This document shows, piece after piece, positions 14,801 to 24,996 of a stretch of 64,000 nucleotides of DNA. The notes beneath the pieces were generated by a model. It searched no databases. It saw only the letters and a list, made by a program, of their open reading frames with translations, and had not been told where the DNA came from. Position numbers and translations under genes: made by a program. The first letter of the stretch is position 1. Each line of letters opens with the position of its first letter. The DNA is from Guyanagaster necrorhizus. Its lineage: Eukaryota; Basidiomycota; Agaricomycetes; Agaricales; Physalacriaceae. The stretch covers positions 124,001 through 188,000 of the forward strand of contig NW_025064920.1 of NCBI RefSeq assembly GCF_019112545.1, in the 5' to 3' direction.

Positions 14801-15505
14801 GCTAAGATACCTGTAGACGAACCGATGGCATTAGCGGAACCAGGAAGGATAAGCGCTGTTGTAATTCCTCCCGCAATGGAAAGACGATAGGCATCGTCGT
14901 GAATATTGAGGGCGTCGAGACTACGAAGCCATGGTTGTGCGATGCCGTGAAATGAGTTCCCGTCTGAGCATCCGTTGAGATCCGGAGAGTAGCATATTCC
15001 CAGGTGAGAGTGAAGGTCGACGATTCTACTCCAGAATTAGCGAAGAAAAGGGTGGAATTATATAGGTTGATAGTACGCACCCTGGCGAAACCCATGCCCC
15101 GCCAACGTCCTGAACGACGAGCTCGCGGCCGAACGCGTCCAGCACTTCTGGATCAATGTCTCCGACCTCCATGATCAGTCCTTTATCCATCAACAGGTCG
15201 CCTCTCACAACTTCAGAGCCAGAAACGCGTCCGGTCCAAATCATCGCATTTTTCAACAGCGTCGGCCTCGTCGTCTGTACATACCTATCGGATTCTGTTC
15301 TGCTCAGTGGTGGTCCCGGTAAAACGTGTAGATTCTGGCACTTTTGGAGTATTTCCTCAGCGTGAAGTGGTATGGTTACCAAGGCAGGGTCGTTCGTCCA
15401 TTTGAACATCCATGAGAGCGAAAGTGCACAGCAAAGAAGGATGAGAACGGGTCCTTTGGTTAGGATACAGGTGTAGGCCCTGCGACCGTCCAGCGTGAGA
15501 GCCAT
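11806..15505 (-). CDS. Membrane-anchored amidohydrolase (CE9-like, metallo-dependent hydrolase)
   Basis: Metal-dependent amidohydrolase of the type labelled carbohydrate esterase 9 or imidazolonepropionase-like in basidiomycete genomes; the substrate is unknown. I built 17 exons summing to 2817 nt, 938 residues. Residues about 14-34 form one hydrophobic N-terminal segment, so the enzyme is probably secreted or a type II membrane protein. Metal-site motifs are intact: DLHSHLG with H147/H149, NHCYE with H330, FHHAHE near 355-359, and SDHPA with D413. After the first barrel comes a second, shorter amidohydrolase-like half (about 460 onwards, with IRAVDGLQFASPDML and AYRGGVTTAVTAPESSG) that lacks an HxH pair and is probably non-catalytic. 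Three internal exons are tiny (14572-14582, 14507-14518, 13562-13573). The start is the first ATG ahead of the hydrophobic segment. A broken 5' copy lies upstream at 16950-17459. Confidence 0.85.
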
Positions 15506-15933
15506 CGCATTGACCAGCTGCCGGAGACAGGGAAAGCGTCATAGAAGGTGATGGCCGACTGCTACAGCACTGCCACCGACATCTTTACATACCGATGTTC
15601 CCTCGAATAAAAGTAAATATTGTGCATATCTGTACCATGTTGATTAGAGGCATCAAGTTATCGTTGGAACAACTTTATATTTGCTCGCTGCTGAGACTTT
15701 GGCAGGGACAGTGTTATGGATTATACATTGCGAAGCCAGAGTTTTATCGTACACTATACAGTTGGCGGGGGGGATTATACAAGAACCGTGGAGCATACAA
15801 ATACCGTGTACATTGACGCATGATGCACTACACATCCAAGGATCTGCAGCTCGATCATCACTACCTGGTCACCGATACTCTGTGTCTATCGTTAATATTA
15901 TAGCGTAGAGAGAACGAGTCGACGTACCAAAGG
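15506..15933. other. Intergenic; inside a tandemly duplicated block
   Basis: About 430 nt carrying the amidohydrolase promoter and the 3' flank of the membrane protein gene. It is recognisably repeated at 17460-17972; for example the words around 15515-15535 and 17470-17490, and the stretch with ATACTCTGTGTCTATC near 15875 and 17909, occur in both. Confidence 0.6.
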
Positions 15934-16623
15934 CTAAAAAGTGATAAAGGGAATTGTTGCGAGAAGGAGCATTAGCATAATACCCACTACTCCCAGAAAC
16001 AGGGCTGCTACTCCAAGATACGCAACGCGGATGGCATCTCCAAGTTTGAGCGTCACTACACCATAGTGCCCAACGAGAGGCACTCCAACTATGCATTCCA
16101 ACGCGATCTTGGCAGCGACCACAACAAGATTGAGGAACGGCAAAGTCAAGCTCCCTCTACAAGCGAAGTCGCAGCAGGCACGGAGCGGGATGTAAACTAG
16201 CCAGAAAGGTATGGTTGTAGTGGCGGAGCCCCAAAATCCAAACCAGAAAGTCGAAAGCAGGGTGGCTTCGGAGTAGGGGCTCGGAGTGGGGCTCAGGTAA
16301 AGCAAAATCCAGTGGCCGGTGACGTTCCAAATACCACTGAAGATACTCGAGAATCCGAGCGAGACAGCCAGGAAAAGGAGGGCGATGGCCATGTAGATCA
16401 AGGCCCCGACAATCTGCCCGATTATTCTGAGTCCCGTGTAGAAGGCCACTATATTACTGGCGTTCTGAGAGTGCTTTGCGAGCTGGGTGTGGGTTATGGT
16501 CAGACGGGATTGGAGCGGGGGCCGCTCGGTGAGGGAGGCTTCAGTGGTGCCGTAGTCGCGGTGGACCTGGGAGGTGATAGGGATATCATAGGGATCATGA
16601 GAGTGGTGGTCTTCAGAGGGCAT
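15934..16623 (-). CDS. Multi-pass membrane protein of unknown family (copy A)
   Basis: A single-exon frame of 229 residues. I do not recognise the family. The first 60 residues are polar and histidine/serine-rich, with RDYGTT at 22-27. The rest is strongly hydrophobic with about four to five membrane spans (roughly 66-88, 95-111, 121-147, 161-183, 198-224). The most conserved stretch against its two paralogues in this window is GHWILLYL, then YSEATLLSTFWFGFWGSA, then LGDAIRVAY. It lies directly upstream of the amidohydrolase on the same strand, and the pair was duplicated together. Copies at 17973-18647 and 30223-30900 share the layout, which argues that this is a real protein. The start is the ATG giving MPSE, also present in copy B. 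No catalytic motif is visible. Confidence 0.75.
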   Translation of the reverse strand: MPSEDHHSHDPYDIPITSQVHRDYGTTEASLTERPPLQSRLTITHTQLAKHSQNASNIVAFYTGLRIIGQIVGALIYMAIALLFLAVSLGFSSIFSGIWNVTGHWILLYLSPTPSPYSEATLLSTFWFGFWGSATTTIPFWLVYIPLRACCDFACRGSLTLPFLNLVVVAAKIALECIVGVPLVGHYGVVTLKLGDAIRVAYLGVAALFLGVVGIMLMLLLATIPFITF

Positions 16624-16949
16624 TATGATTAGTCGTTAATGTTCGTACACTGGGAAATATATGGTGCTCGATGAAGTGAGCAGAGTAGAGAGTGGTATCT
16701 CCGTGTTTTATGTATGATCACGGTATGATCACGCTATCGAACCCAAATAGATCCACCCGCCGACGGCAGTGCTAGTGTATGTTTCTCCGAAGCCGCATTT
16801 TTGAAGCGTACTCTCTTGAGCGCTCCTAGAAGTACAAAGGACCAGCATTGGTGAATGCATGGCCTCTTCAGACGCGTCAGCCGGCAGAATGTTGTCTGTT
16901 ATCTATACAGGTGCAAGTCGACTGATGTAGGCATCTAATAGATACCAGC
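16624..16949. other. Intergenic, upstream of membrane copy A
   Basis: Some 330 nt holding the promoter side of copy A and the junction of the tandem duplication. A short direct repeat, TATGATCACG then GTATGATCACGC, lies near 16709-16731. No gene is seen. Confidence 0.45.
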
Positions 16950-17459
16950 ACAGTCCGATACCGTGTAATGGGTTTCTATCTGAGCACCCGTTGAAATCCG
17001 GAGGGTGAAAGTCGACAGTTCTACTCCAGGATCAGCGATGAAATGGACAAAATTGGTTGATACGCACCCTGGCGATACCCATGCCCCGCCAACGTCCTGA
17101 AGTGACGACAAGCTCGCGTCCAACACTTCTGGATGAATGTCTCCGACCTCCTTGACCTGTCCTTTATACTCATCTCGTACAACTTCAACACCAGAAACGC
17201 GTTTTTCAACAGCGTCGGCCTCGTCGTTTGTACATATCTGTCAGATTCCATTCTGCTGTCAAAGCCCGGCTGTGACTCCAGTAAAATGTGTAGATTGTGG
17301 CACTTTTGGAGTATTTCCTCGGCGCGAAGCGGTATGGTACCCAAAGTAGGGTCGTTCGTCCCCATGGTAACTTAGCGAGAGAGCATAGCAAAGCAGGATG
17401 AAAACACTTTGGTTAGGACGCAGATATAGGGCCTTGAAACCGTTGGGCATGATGCTCAT
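16950..17459 (-). pseudogene. Truncated 5' copy of the amidohydrolase
   Basis: This corresponds to exon 1 and the beginning of exon 2 of the amidohydrolase at 11806-15505. Recognisable blocks are the hydrophobic start (ILLCYALSLS), then ERAEEILQKC-like text (here PLRAEEILQKC), SDRYVQTTRPTLLKNA, and LQDVGGAWVSPG just before the intron. Frameshifts separate these blocks, and a deletion after LLKNA removes part of the first barrel strand. In the exon 2 remnant the metal motif DLHSHLG is reduced to DFH followed by PPDFNGCSD, so the HxH pair is lost. Homology ends near 16950 and nothing downstream remains. It cannot make an enzyme. It is a by-product of the tandem duplication that also made membrane copies A and B. 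Confidence 0.85.
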
Positions 17460-17972
17460 CGCAATGACCAGCTGCCGGAGACAGGGAAAGCGTCATGGAA
17501 GGTAGTGGAAGGTAGGTAGGCAGGAAGTGTAGTACACGATCCATTGACTGTTGTAGCATCGCCACCGACTTGGTAGACTTACGGTGAATGTCGATATCGA
17601 TGCTGCCTCGAACGAAAATAACTACTCAGCGTGCCTGTACCGTCACTTGGGTGGATCGAATTCATATTGTAGCAGTAGCGCTTATCTTGAGCACGATAGT
17701 CTTATAAGTTGGCATTGGAACAAATGTATATTTGGTCGCTGACGAGACTTTGGCAGGGCCGTCAGTATTATGCATTACACATCACGAAGCCAGGGATTTG
17801 CCGTATACTATGTTGGTAAGGGTAATTATGCAAGAACCGTGGAGCATACAAACAATGTACATCACCAATGCATCCAAGGATCTGCAGCTCGATCACCACT
17901 ACCACCGATACTCTGTGTCTATCTTTAATATGAAATAATAAAGTAGAGAAAATAAGTCGACGTACCAGCAGA
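17460..17972. other. Intergenic; second copy of the duplicated block
   Basis: Repeats the 15506-15933 interval with substitutions and small indels. No gene is seen. Because the downstream amidohydrolase copy is dead, any promoter here no longer serves an enzyme. Confidence 0.55.
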
Positions 17973-18647
17973 TTAAAGACTGACTCCGAGAAGGAGCACT
18001 AGCATAATGCACACCCCAAGGATCGGGGCTACTACTCCAGTGTACGCAACACGGATAGCATCTCCAAGTTTGAGCGTCACTACACCGTAGCGCCTGGCGA
18101 GAAACACTCCAATTTTGCATTCCAATGCGACCATGGCAGTGACCAGGACAAGGTTGAGGAATGCCAAGAAGGACGCCAAAATCGGGTTTTCTGTATCCCA
18201 AAGGAAATTGCGCAGCGGGACGTATACTAGCCAGAAAGGGATGAATGTAATAGCTGAGCCCCAAAATCCAAACCAGAAAGTCGACAGCAGGGTGACTTTG
18301 GAATAGGATTTTGAGGAGGCGCGAAGATGAAGCAATATCCAATGGCCGATGACGTTCCGAATACCAAAAAAGGCCCCTAGGAATCCGAGAGCCAACAAAC
18401 AGAGGGCGATGACGATGCAAAACAAAACCTCAACAATCTCCCAGACAATCTTCTCGATTGTCCTGAGGATCGCCACTGCATTGGCGATATCCTGGGAGAG
18501 CAGGCTTTGGGATTGAGATTGGGATTGGGAGCTGGGGCCCTCAGTGAGGGCAGCCCCGGTGGTGTTGTAGTCACGGTGAACCTGGGAGGTAATATGGTGA
18601 GTCGGGCGATGATGGGCATCATGAGGGTGGTAGCCTTCAGAGGGCAT
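17973..18647 (-). CDS. Multi-pass membrane protein of unknown family (copy B)
   Basis: A single-exon frame of 224 residues, paralogous to copy A over its whole length. It shares the MPSE start, a histidine-rich N-terminus, RDYNTT, GHWILLHL, LLSTFWFGFWGSA, an aromatic IPFWLVYVPLR stretch and LGDAIRVAY. A serine-glutamine run (SQSQSQSQS, about 40-48) is specific to this copy. Four to five hydrophobic spans are visible. The frame has stayed open while the linked amidohydrolase copy decayed, which suggests selection or a very recent duplication; nucleotide divergence from copy A is obvious, so selection is the better guess. Function unknown. Confidence 0.75.
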   Translation of the reverse strand: MPSEGYHPHDAHHRPTHHITSQVHRDYNTTGAALTEGPSSQSQSQSQSLLSQDIANAVAILRTIEKIVWEIVEVLFCIVIALCLLALGFLGAFFGIRNVIGHWILLHLRASSKSYSKVTLLSTFWFGFWGSAITFIPFWLVYVPLRNFLWDTENPILASFLAFLNLVLVTAMVALECKIGVFLARRYGVVTLKLGDAIRVAYTGVVAPILGVCIMLVLLLGVSL

Positions 18648-19158
18648 TATGTTTGGCCGTTAAGTCGGAGTGAAAGCGGCGTATCTCCATCAAAGCAAAT
18701 CGCGCCCAAGGTTTACCTGTCCTGTAGCACAAGTACAGAACTTGGCCGAGTCAGCATCCTATCTCAGTATTTTCTAGCGAGCGTGGGCGATTAGAAATGC
18801 CAGTATATATGTCGTCTTGCGCGAATAAAGGCCACAAATTCATCCCATCTATATATATCCGGGAGAAAAATAATTATCTATGATAATTACGTAACCTTCT
18901 TGATGTCATCACCAACTCACATCAACCCCGACGCCCTGATGTTGTTGATAAAAGGACCCTTGACCGCTTCCCACTTTGTTTTTGAATTTACAGACCCTCA
19001 TCGCTGTAAGAACATCGACGACGCGCTACTACACCCTCAAAATCTACAGCCACCACCACCACCGCCAAGCGGGCTTGGCATTACCACAGCTTTGCAGTGC
19101 ATTCATTCAAGATCCATCCACGCCACAATCTGTTTCCTTCCGTACCACCACCACCATC
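18648..19158. other. Divergent promoter region between copy B and het-C
   Basis: About 510 nt between two divergent genes. A TATATATAT-like stretch occurs near 18850-18858. The het-C reading frame is open upstream of the chosen ATG, but that part encodes a low-complexity histidine-containing stretch and is probably leader. Confidence 0.5.
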
Positions 19159-22100
19159 ATGTCGGGAAATATGACGTTTCTCTTCCTTCTAGTGTTCACA
19201 TTTGCAGTATGTCTGCCTGGCAATGGTGTCTATGCCTTTGGAGCAGGGAACATACCGTCGTAAGTACTGTTGAGTGCTGTGTGACCTCCTGATCAACAAG
19301 ATCTATCATTTAGGTTCGCTTACATGGAGGGCAAGGCATTCCGCCATGGAGATATCGTGAGTGGAGATCGCTTACATCAAAGACAAGACATCACTAAAGG
19401 GCAGTATAGGAAGATGCACTGGCAGAGCTGGTGAAGAAAGGAGCCGGAGGATTCGCACTGGCTAGCATTATTGGGAAGGGTTCAAAATTTGGCGGTCTTG
19501 ACATAAAACGCGTCTACTTTGGGTATGCTCGCTTTTTTGCTCTTGTGCTCTCGCGTTGGCTGAAGCAGATTAACAGCAATTGGCTTCGCGATTACAGTCA
19601 GGTCTGTTGATAGGTGTGCATCACGAAACCTCATTTTGACCGGAGATGTAACAGGCTGTCGATATTGCTGGCCTAAAGAAGCTGCCCCTTCAGGTATGTG
19701 CTCACTTCTTTTCCACTTCAACTCCTCAACGGCGTGTGCCAGACGATTGTAAATCTATGCATGGTGCTAGGTTTCATGGTACGTGTCCGTTTAGGTCATA
19801 TTATTTGACAATCAAATTGTATTGCAGGCTCACGGATATGCCACGAACGAATTTGAAGTCACCCCCGAACGCTTAGGAGTTTATCTGCCCACTGAACATA
19901 TCGACAACCCCAAAGGTTACGGAGAAGGGGAGGATGCAAGGAAATACCATCCCAAACTGCGTGGACCCGTCGATGTGAGTCTGATTCAAATACTCTTCCT
20001 CAAAGCACACATCGCCCGCGTAGCCTAGAGAAATCGAGATTGACCATCAAACTGGAATGAAGAACTACATTGCTAATGGTACGTTGAGTTTCAGAATGAC
20101 TGAGGGCACCTAATAATCTCGGCTCGGATAGAATCCGGTGGCTGGGACACGAGCAAGGCTCTCGTTCGTCGTACACTCGAAAAGTGCATTCAACTCGGTC
20201 GCCAGCAACGGGCGCAGGGCAGGAAGCAAGACGAATACGAAGCATATCGCCTTCTTGGACAAGCCTTACATACACTTGAAGATTTCTCCGCTCACTCTAA
20301 CTTCTGCGAAATTGCTCTTGTTTCGATGGGACACAAAGATGTCTTCCAGCACGTTGGCGATCAGGTAAGGATTCAGGCACCCAATGGTCAATGGGTGGCG
20401 CCTATCGTGACGGGGACGTTCGGCGGCAACGACTTCATATACTCCTTACTAGGAGGTACTTTATCGATCTTAAAGTTGCCAACTGCTTGGCATTGACCGT
20501 TATTTTTGTAGAGGCTGGCGACAAGCTTAGTGAAGCATCTGTGTCGGACCTGAACAAGAAGCTCGACGACGCAAGGTCCACCTCCAGTCGTTCCGGAGAC
20601 TCCTATGGCCCTGCCGGCGTTCTCCGAAGCATGTTCACCTCCTTGCCTGGTGGCATTGGTGGCGACTTGTCGCGGGACATGGACAATATCGAACGAATTC
20701 GAGCAGGAGCCGCTCAAGGCGGGAAGAGGCCAGAGGACATGTCGCCTCAGGAATTGCATTCCGTGCTATGGCAAGTATTGATCTTTAGAGACTCGATGGC
20801 GAAGAAGATTGAGAAGACTATTGGTACGTCTGGGTACTGGTGACTAAATGTTGTAACTGATCGAAATTCAGAAAATATACCCGGGCTTTCTGCCTTGATT
20901 GAAAAAATTATGGATGGGGTTTCTGGTATCGTCTGGTCAATATTTTGGCAGAAGAGAGTTGCTGACATACGTCGTTTCAAAGTCTTCGTCTTTTCAACAA
21001 TAGAGGTGCGTTGCTTGGAGATCTCCGAATCCCCGCTTTATTATCAATGATACAGCCGTTCGTCAAGCCTCTGCTCCAAACCGCGACGGCAGGTTTAGCG
21101 GAAGCTTCAAGTGAGGTTATCAACAGTCATGATCAATATGAAGTGTTCAATGATCCCCGCGCGGTTCGTTCTATTCTGTTTTGTTTCTTTCCCGTCTGAT
21201 TCTGATTGACCAATTCTGGCAGTCGGATCCAACACATTCTCTTTTGAGTAAAGACCACTTCGTGAGTTGATCATGATGTGATGATATATCTTTATCCATC
21301 GCGTTTCAGAACTTAATACTCAATGAGCCTGCCGGAGAGATTGCCAAGGTCGTACTGGTGAGTTTCGTACATGACCATGCAGCGATGCAATGGTAAAGTT
21401 TATCAAGGTGAATACTGTTACACTGGTAACGAAGGCCTGGGACGACACTTCTGTAAACGTACATCAAGCAACCGAAGATATCCTTTCAGCACTGTATGGT
21501 ATCCTCCCTTGGCATGAGTCTTGTCGCTCAATCATGTTTCAGGTTCCATCCCGATTTCATGACTAGTAACTCGAAAGTACAGAACGAAATGATGCAATGC
21601 CTGCAAAAGTGGGTGCAGGGTCTCGGACCCAAGCAACACGAAATCATTGGCCGATTGTCGAAGGAGTCCGTTCGGCAAGGGAATAACAAGCGTTCAGCGG
21701 ATAGTAGCAAACCTTCTGCGGCACAAGATAGTTTTGCGTGGAATGAAGGCCAGCAGGCACAACACGCTTTGCTTGGATACGCTAACCAGATCCCGGGGGT
21801 GGCGCAAGCTCAGCATCTCTTTGGCGGTGGAAGTGGTAGCAAGCGAGAAGGAGATAACTTTTCGTCGCCTCCTTCTGCACCACCACCTTCATCTGGATAC
21901 CCTGGAGCGCATCACGGACACAGCCATAATCCATCACCTGTTCCATCAACGGGTCAGGCGTCGTCTTATTATGGAAGCGGAGCGAATTCGCCGTCGTCTT
22001 ACCATAGTGGAGGAACGCATTCACCTGCTCCATCTTTCCCTGGAGCTGCGTCTGAGCCTTCATTCCCTGATGCACCGTCGTTACCCGGCGCTTCTCCTGC

Positions 22101-22458
22101 AGCCTATGCCCCTCCTTCAGGGCCTCCGCCGACACATCATCATCATCATCACCAACACCATCATCAATCGGGATACAACCCGTCGTATTCGTCTGCGCCT
22201 TCGTTCCCTGGAGCGCTTTCGGAAGCACCCGCCTTCCCTGGAGCGGCTTCGGAGGCACCTGTCTTCCCTGAGGCTCCTCCTGCCTTCCCTGGAAGTGGTG
22301 GGGGATATGGGGGATATGGTCAACATCCTCCAGGCGGCTTTGAGCCGCCTCTAGGTCCTCCTCCAGGTGGCGTTCCTTCGTTCCCTGGAGCAGAGCCGTA
22401 TGGTGGTTACCCTCCGCACGGACAAGGCCCACCACGCTTTCCTGGAAGTGGATGGTAG
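19159..22458 (+). CDS. het-C: Het-C heterokaryon incompatibility protein
   Basis: Homologue of Neurospora het-c, whose alleles control vegetative incompatibility; in other fungi the protein may have a housekeeping or lipid-linked role. Seventeen exons sum to 2478 nt, 825 residues, with the last exon at 21543-22458. Residues 1-26 are a signal peptide ending ...GNGVYA before FGAGNIPS. The Het-C domain follows, with KRVYFGNWLRDYSQAVD, FMAHGYATNEFEVT, LGVYLPTEHIDNPKGYG, TGMKNYIANESGGWDTS and LHTLEDFSAHSNFCE, all hallmarks of the family. The C-terminal 165 residues are low complexity: S/P/G/Y-rich, repeated FPGA and FPEA units, and a histidine tract near 718-728. The start is the ATG giving MSGN; a second ATG four codons later is equally possible. 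Intron 15 uses an AAG acceptor, which is the least certain junction. Confidence 0.93.
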
Positions 22459-23506
22459 AGTGTGGCGATTTTCGGATCAGAGATAATTGAAACTCGGATG
22501 TTACGGGCGATTATTTCTTATGTTACAGTTTTTAGGAGTATAGAACAGTCGCTTTGTGAAGGATTATCAGTACGCTCTGTAGTGAATGAATAGTTGTGGC
22601 TGGGTAGTCACCGTGTCGCCGTCACTGAGCATTGTTGATTGCGGGGTGAAACATGTACACAGCATCGAGGCTCACAACATGGATGGGAGATCATCAGGCT
22701 CGGGATGATTTGAAAGATACGGATAGTACCCAATAGTTCAAAAAGAAAAAAAAAAGTTCTGAACTCTCAGGATATGAACTAGGGCGCGCAAGTGCCACGA
22801 CTGATTGACGAAACGTGCAGCCATCCATCTTTATAGTCGAGGCTACTTATCTACTGGCCTGTGATTCGGAGGACTTGCTGCCGTTTGCGTGCAGCTTGAG
22901 TGGGAGCGGTCTAAACTTAGTCGTAAACAAGCGGACATCGACAAAGCTTAAATTTCGGCGATCTCGGAGTGCGATATCTCGATGCTTCAGCCATAAAACC
23001 ACCGACTGTTCTACAGAACCTAAGTGATATAAGATCCGAAGAATATCCTGTGGGTGTAAGTGTCAGTGCTCATGCAGGCTTGACGGAAACCTTCCTAGCA
23101 AGTACATACACCCACATGGCTATCGGGTTAAACAAAGTACTTATTGAAATAATTTTGATTCCTTTTTTTTTTCGTAAGAGAAAGTGCTACGAATACATGG
23201 ACATCAAAGAGGAATCCAATATGTATGCATAACGAAAACCTTACATGAATGGGGCGTAGCGAGGGCATGACGGAGAGTGTGCGGGTGGGGGTGGATGAGA
23301 GTATATGGTAAGAATGCGAGGACAACAAAAAGCGAAAAAAAAAAATAAGTGCAAAAAACAACAACGACCGTAAAAAGGACCGATATAGTAAATAAGACGC
23401 GCGCAACAAAGATGATTGTGAAGATCAGTACTTTTTATTCCTTTTTACTGTTTTTTTTTAGTCCGCAATTCGATGCGAAGAGGTTGAGCAGGCTGACCCA
23501 GCGCGA
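22459..23506. other. Intergenic between convergent genes
   Basis: About 1 kb between the ends of het-C (+) and G3BP (-). It has several A- and T-rich tracts (near 22741-22755, 23160-23172, 23335-23345, 23450-23460) that fit 3' untranslated regions. No coding feature is supported. Confidence 0.5.
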
Positions 23507-24996
23507 CTACTTTCCTCCTGCAGCTGCACCTCTTCCACGACCACCACCACGACCGCCCCGGAATCCGCCACCGCCACCTCCACCTCCCCGTGTCTCGCCC
23601 TGCGGCGCTCCGCCTCTTGGACGACTGACTGGCCTGTCGCCCCGCTCCTTCTTCGTCTCTACAGTGATTCGCACCCCGGGAACCTCACCGCTAGCCTCAA
23701 CCCAAACACCACCTCCACCACCCTGAGCCACGGGCAACGAAGCGATAATAGCCCGCTTAGCAGACTCCACAGCAACGAACTCGACGAACGCGCAAGCCTT
23801 GGAACGCACAATGTCAATTTCCTTGATCGTTCCGAAATGCGAGAGCTGCGCTGTCAGTGCGGTCTGCGAGACGGGCTCCGTGACACCCTAGAAAGGGATG
23901 AGAGAAAGCCGTGAAAAGTGTCTGGAGATGAATCCTACCTTGACGAAACAATGGGCAGTGGCCACTGCCTGCGCCGCGACGTACGCCGGATGAGACGCGC
24001 GAACAGGTCCATTGGCTGCTGGAGCTGGGGCAGAGGGAGTCTGTGTTCCACTTCCTGGCGTCGAAGACGGTACGATTTCTGTGGTGCCCCTCGACTCCTG
24101 GGCCACAGCCGCGCCCCATTTCTTGGGGTTGGTCGCAGCGAGGTTGGCCCACGTCTTGGCTGCAGGAGCCCTGGGCGACGGGGCCTTCTCGACGACGGGA
24201 GGAGGAGGAGCAGGGGCAGAAACTGCCGGTTCAGGTGGGTGAATACCGTTTGTCTGAGCGGGGGGCGCTGCCAGAGGGGCAGGAGTGGGCGGCTTGGGCG
24301 GCTCAGGTGTAGGAATCCGCGCTGGAGGCTCTGGGACGTCAGCAACCGTGGTTGGGGGTTCCTCGACAGGCGGCGGTGTTGCTGGGACGGGTTCCGCCGG
24401 TGGGGGCGGCGGAGGAGTCGGGGTGCGCTCCCGTGGAACCTCGACGGGAGTAGGTACCGGCTCGGGTTGGGGTTCCATAGGCGCAACGGTCTCAACTGGC
24501 TCCTCCGCCTCATCGCTCTCAACGGTCTCTTCCTTGAGGAAACGGAAGATATCGTTGAGAACAAAGTACCCATTTGGCTGCTCGGCCAGGAAAAAAGTTT
24601 GGGCGAATTTCCGCCACGGATCATTATGGTTGGACATTTCACCGATAACCTGGATGATGATACCACCGTCGGCGGAAGATTGAGCGTCGACGGAGTGGAT
24701 AAAGACTTTACAGTCCTGGAACCCGATACTAGTTATTTTCGCGTGAATTTCCTGAGGAAAAATTGAGCTTGGAGAAGCAAAAACGCAAAGGAATAGACAT
24801 TACGCACCTGTTGACCATGACAAGGCTTTCCATCCTCCCCCTCAGTCCCGTGAATAAAAGTAGATTTTTTAGTATAAAAACAGTGCAAACGATCGGGCTG
24901 CTTGTTGACAAAGGTGTAGTACTGGGGAACGAACTGCCATCCAACCTCAGAAGGAACGACGTTGCGGTGAGCAGACGAATTTGAAGGCGCGGTCAT
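23507..24996 (-). CDS. G3BP: G3BP/Nxt3-like NTF2- and RRM-domain RNA-binding protein
   Basis: Orthologue type of animal G3BP, fission yeast Nxt3 and yeast Bre5: a cytoplasmic RNA-binding protein of stress granules that also acts as a cofactor of the Ubp3-type deubiquitinase. Three exons (24808-24996, 23939-24751, 23507-23887) sum to 1383 nt, 460 residues. Residues about 10-130 are the NTF2-like domain, with EVGWQFVPQYYTFVNKQP at the start, then a strand-rich core and FAQTFFLAEQPNGYFVLND. Residues about 150-290 are P/E/T-rich linker. An RRM spans about 331-410 (CFVKG, then KEIDIVRSKACAFVEF), and the tail is an RGG box (418-460). A leader intron seems to end one base before the ATG: a CCTATAG acceptor lies just upstream, with a GTGAGT donor near 25072. 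The frame is open upstream of this ATG, but the splice signals and the domain start favour 24996. Confidence 0.92.

Noticed and set aside
21647..22435. Long frames on both strands across the het-C last exon
   Set aside because: They are shadows of the low-complexity, repeat-rich C-terminal coding sequence of het-C.
23918..24766. 282-codon plus-strand frame
   Set aside because: Shadow of the GC-rich proline/alanine linker of the G3BP gene on the other strand, which has intact NTF2, RRM and RGG parts.
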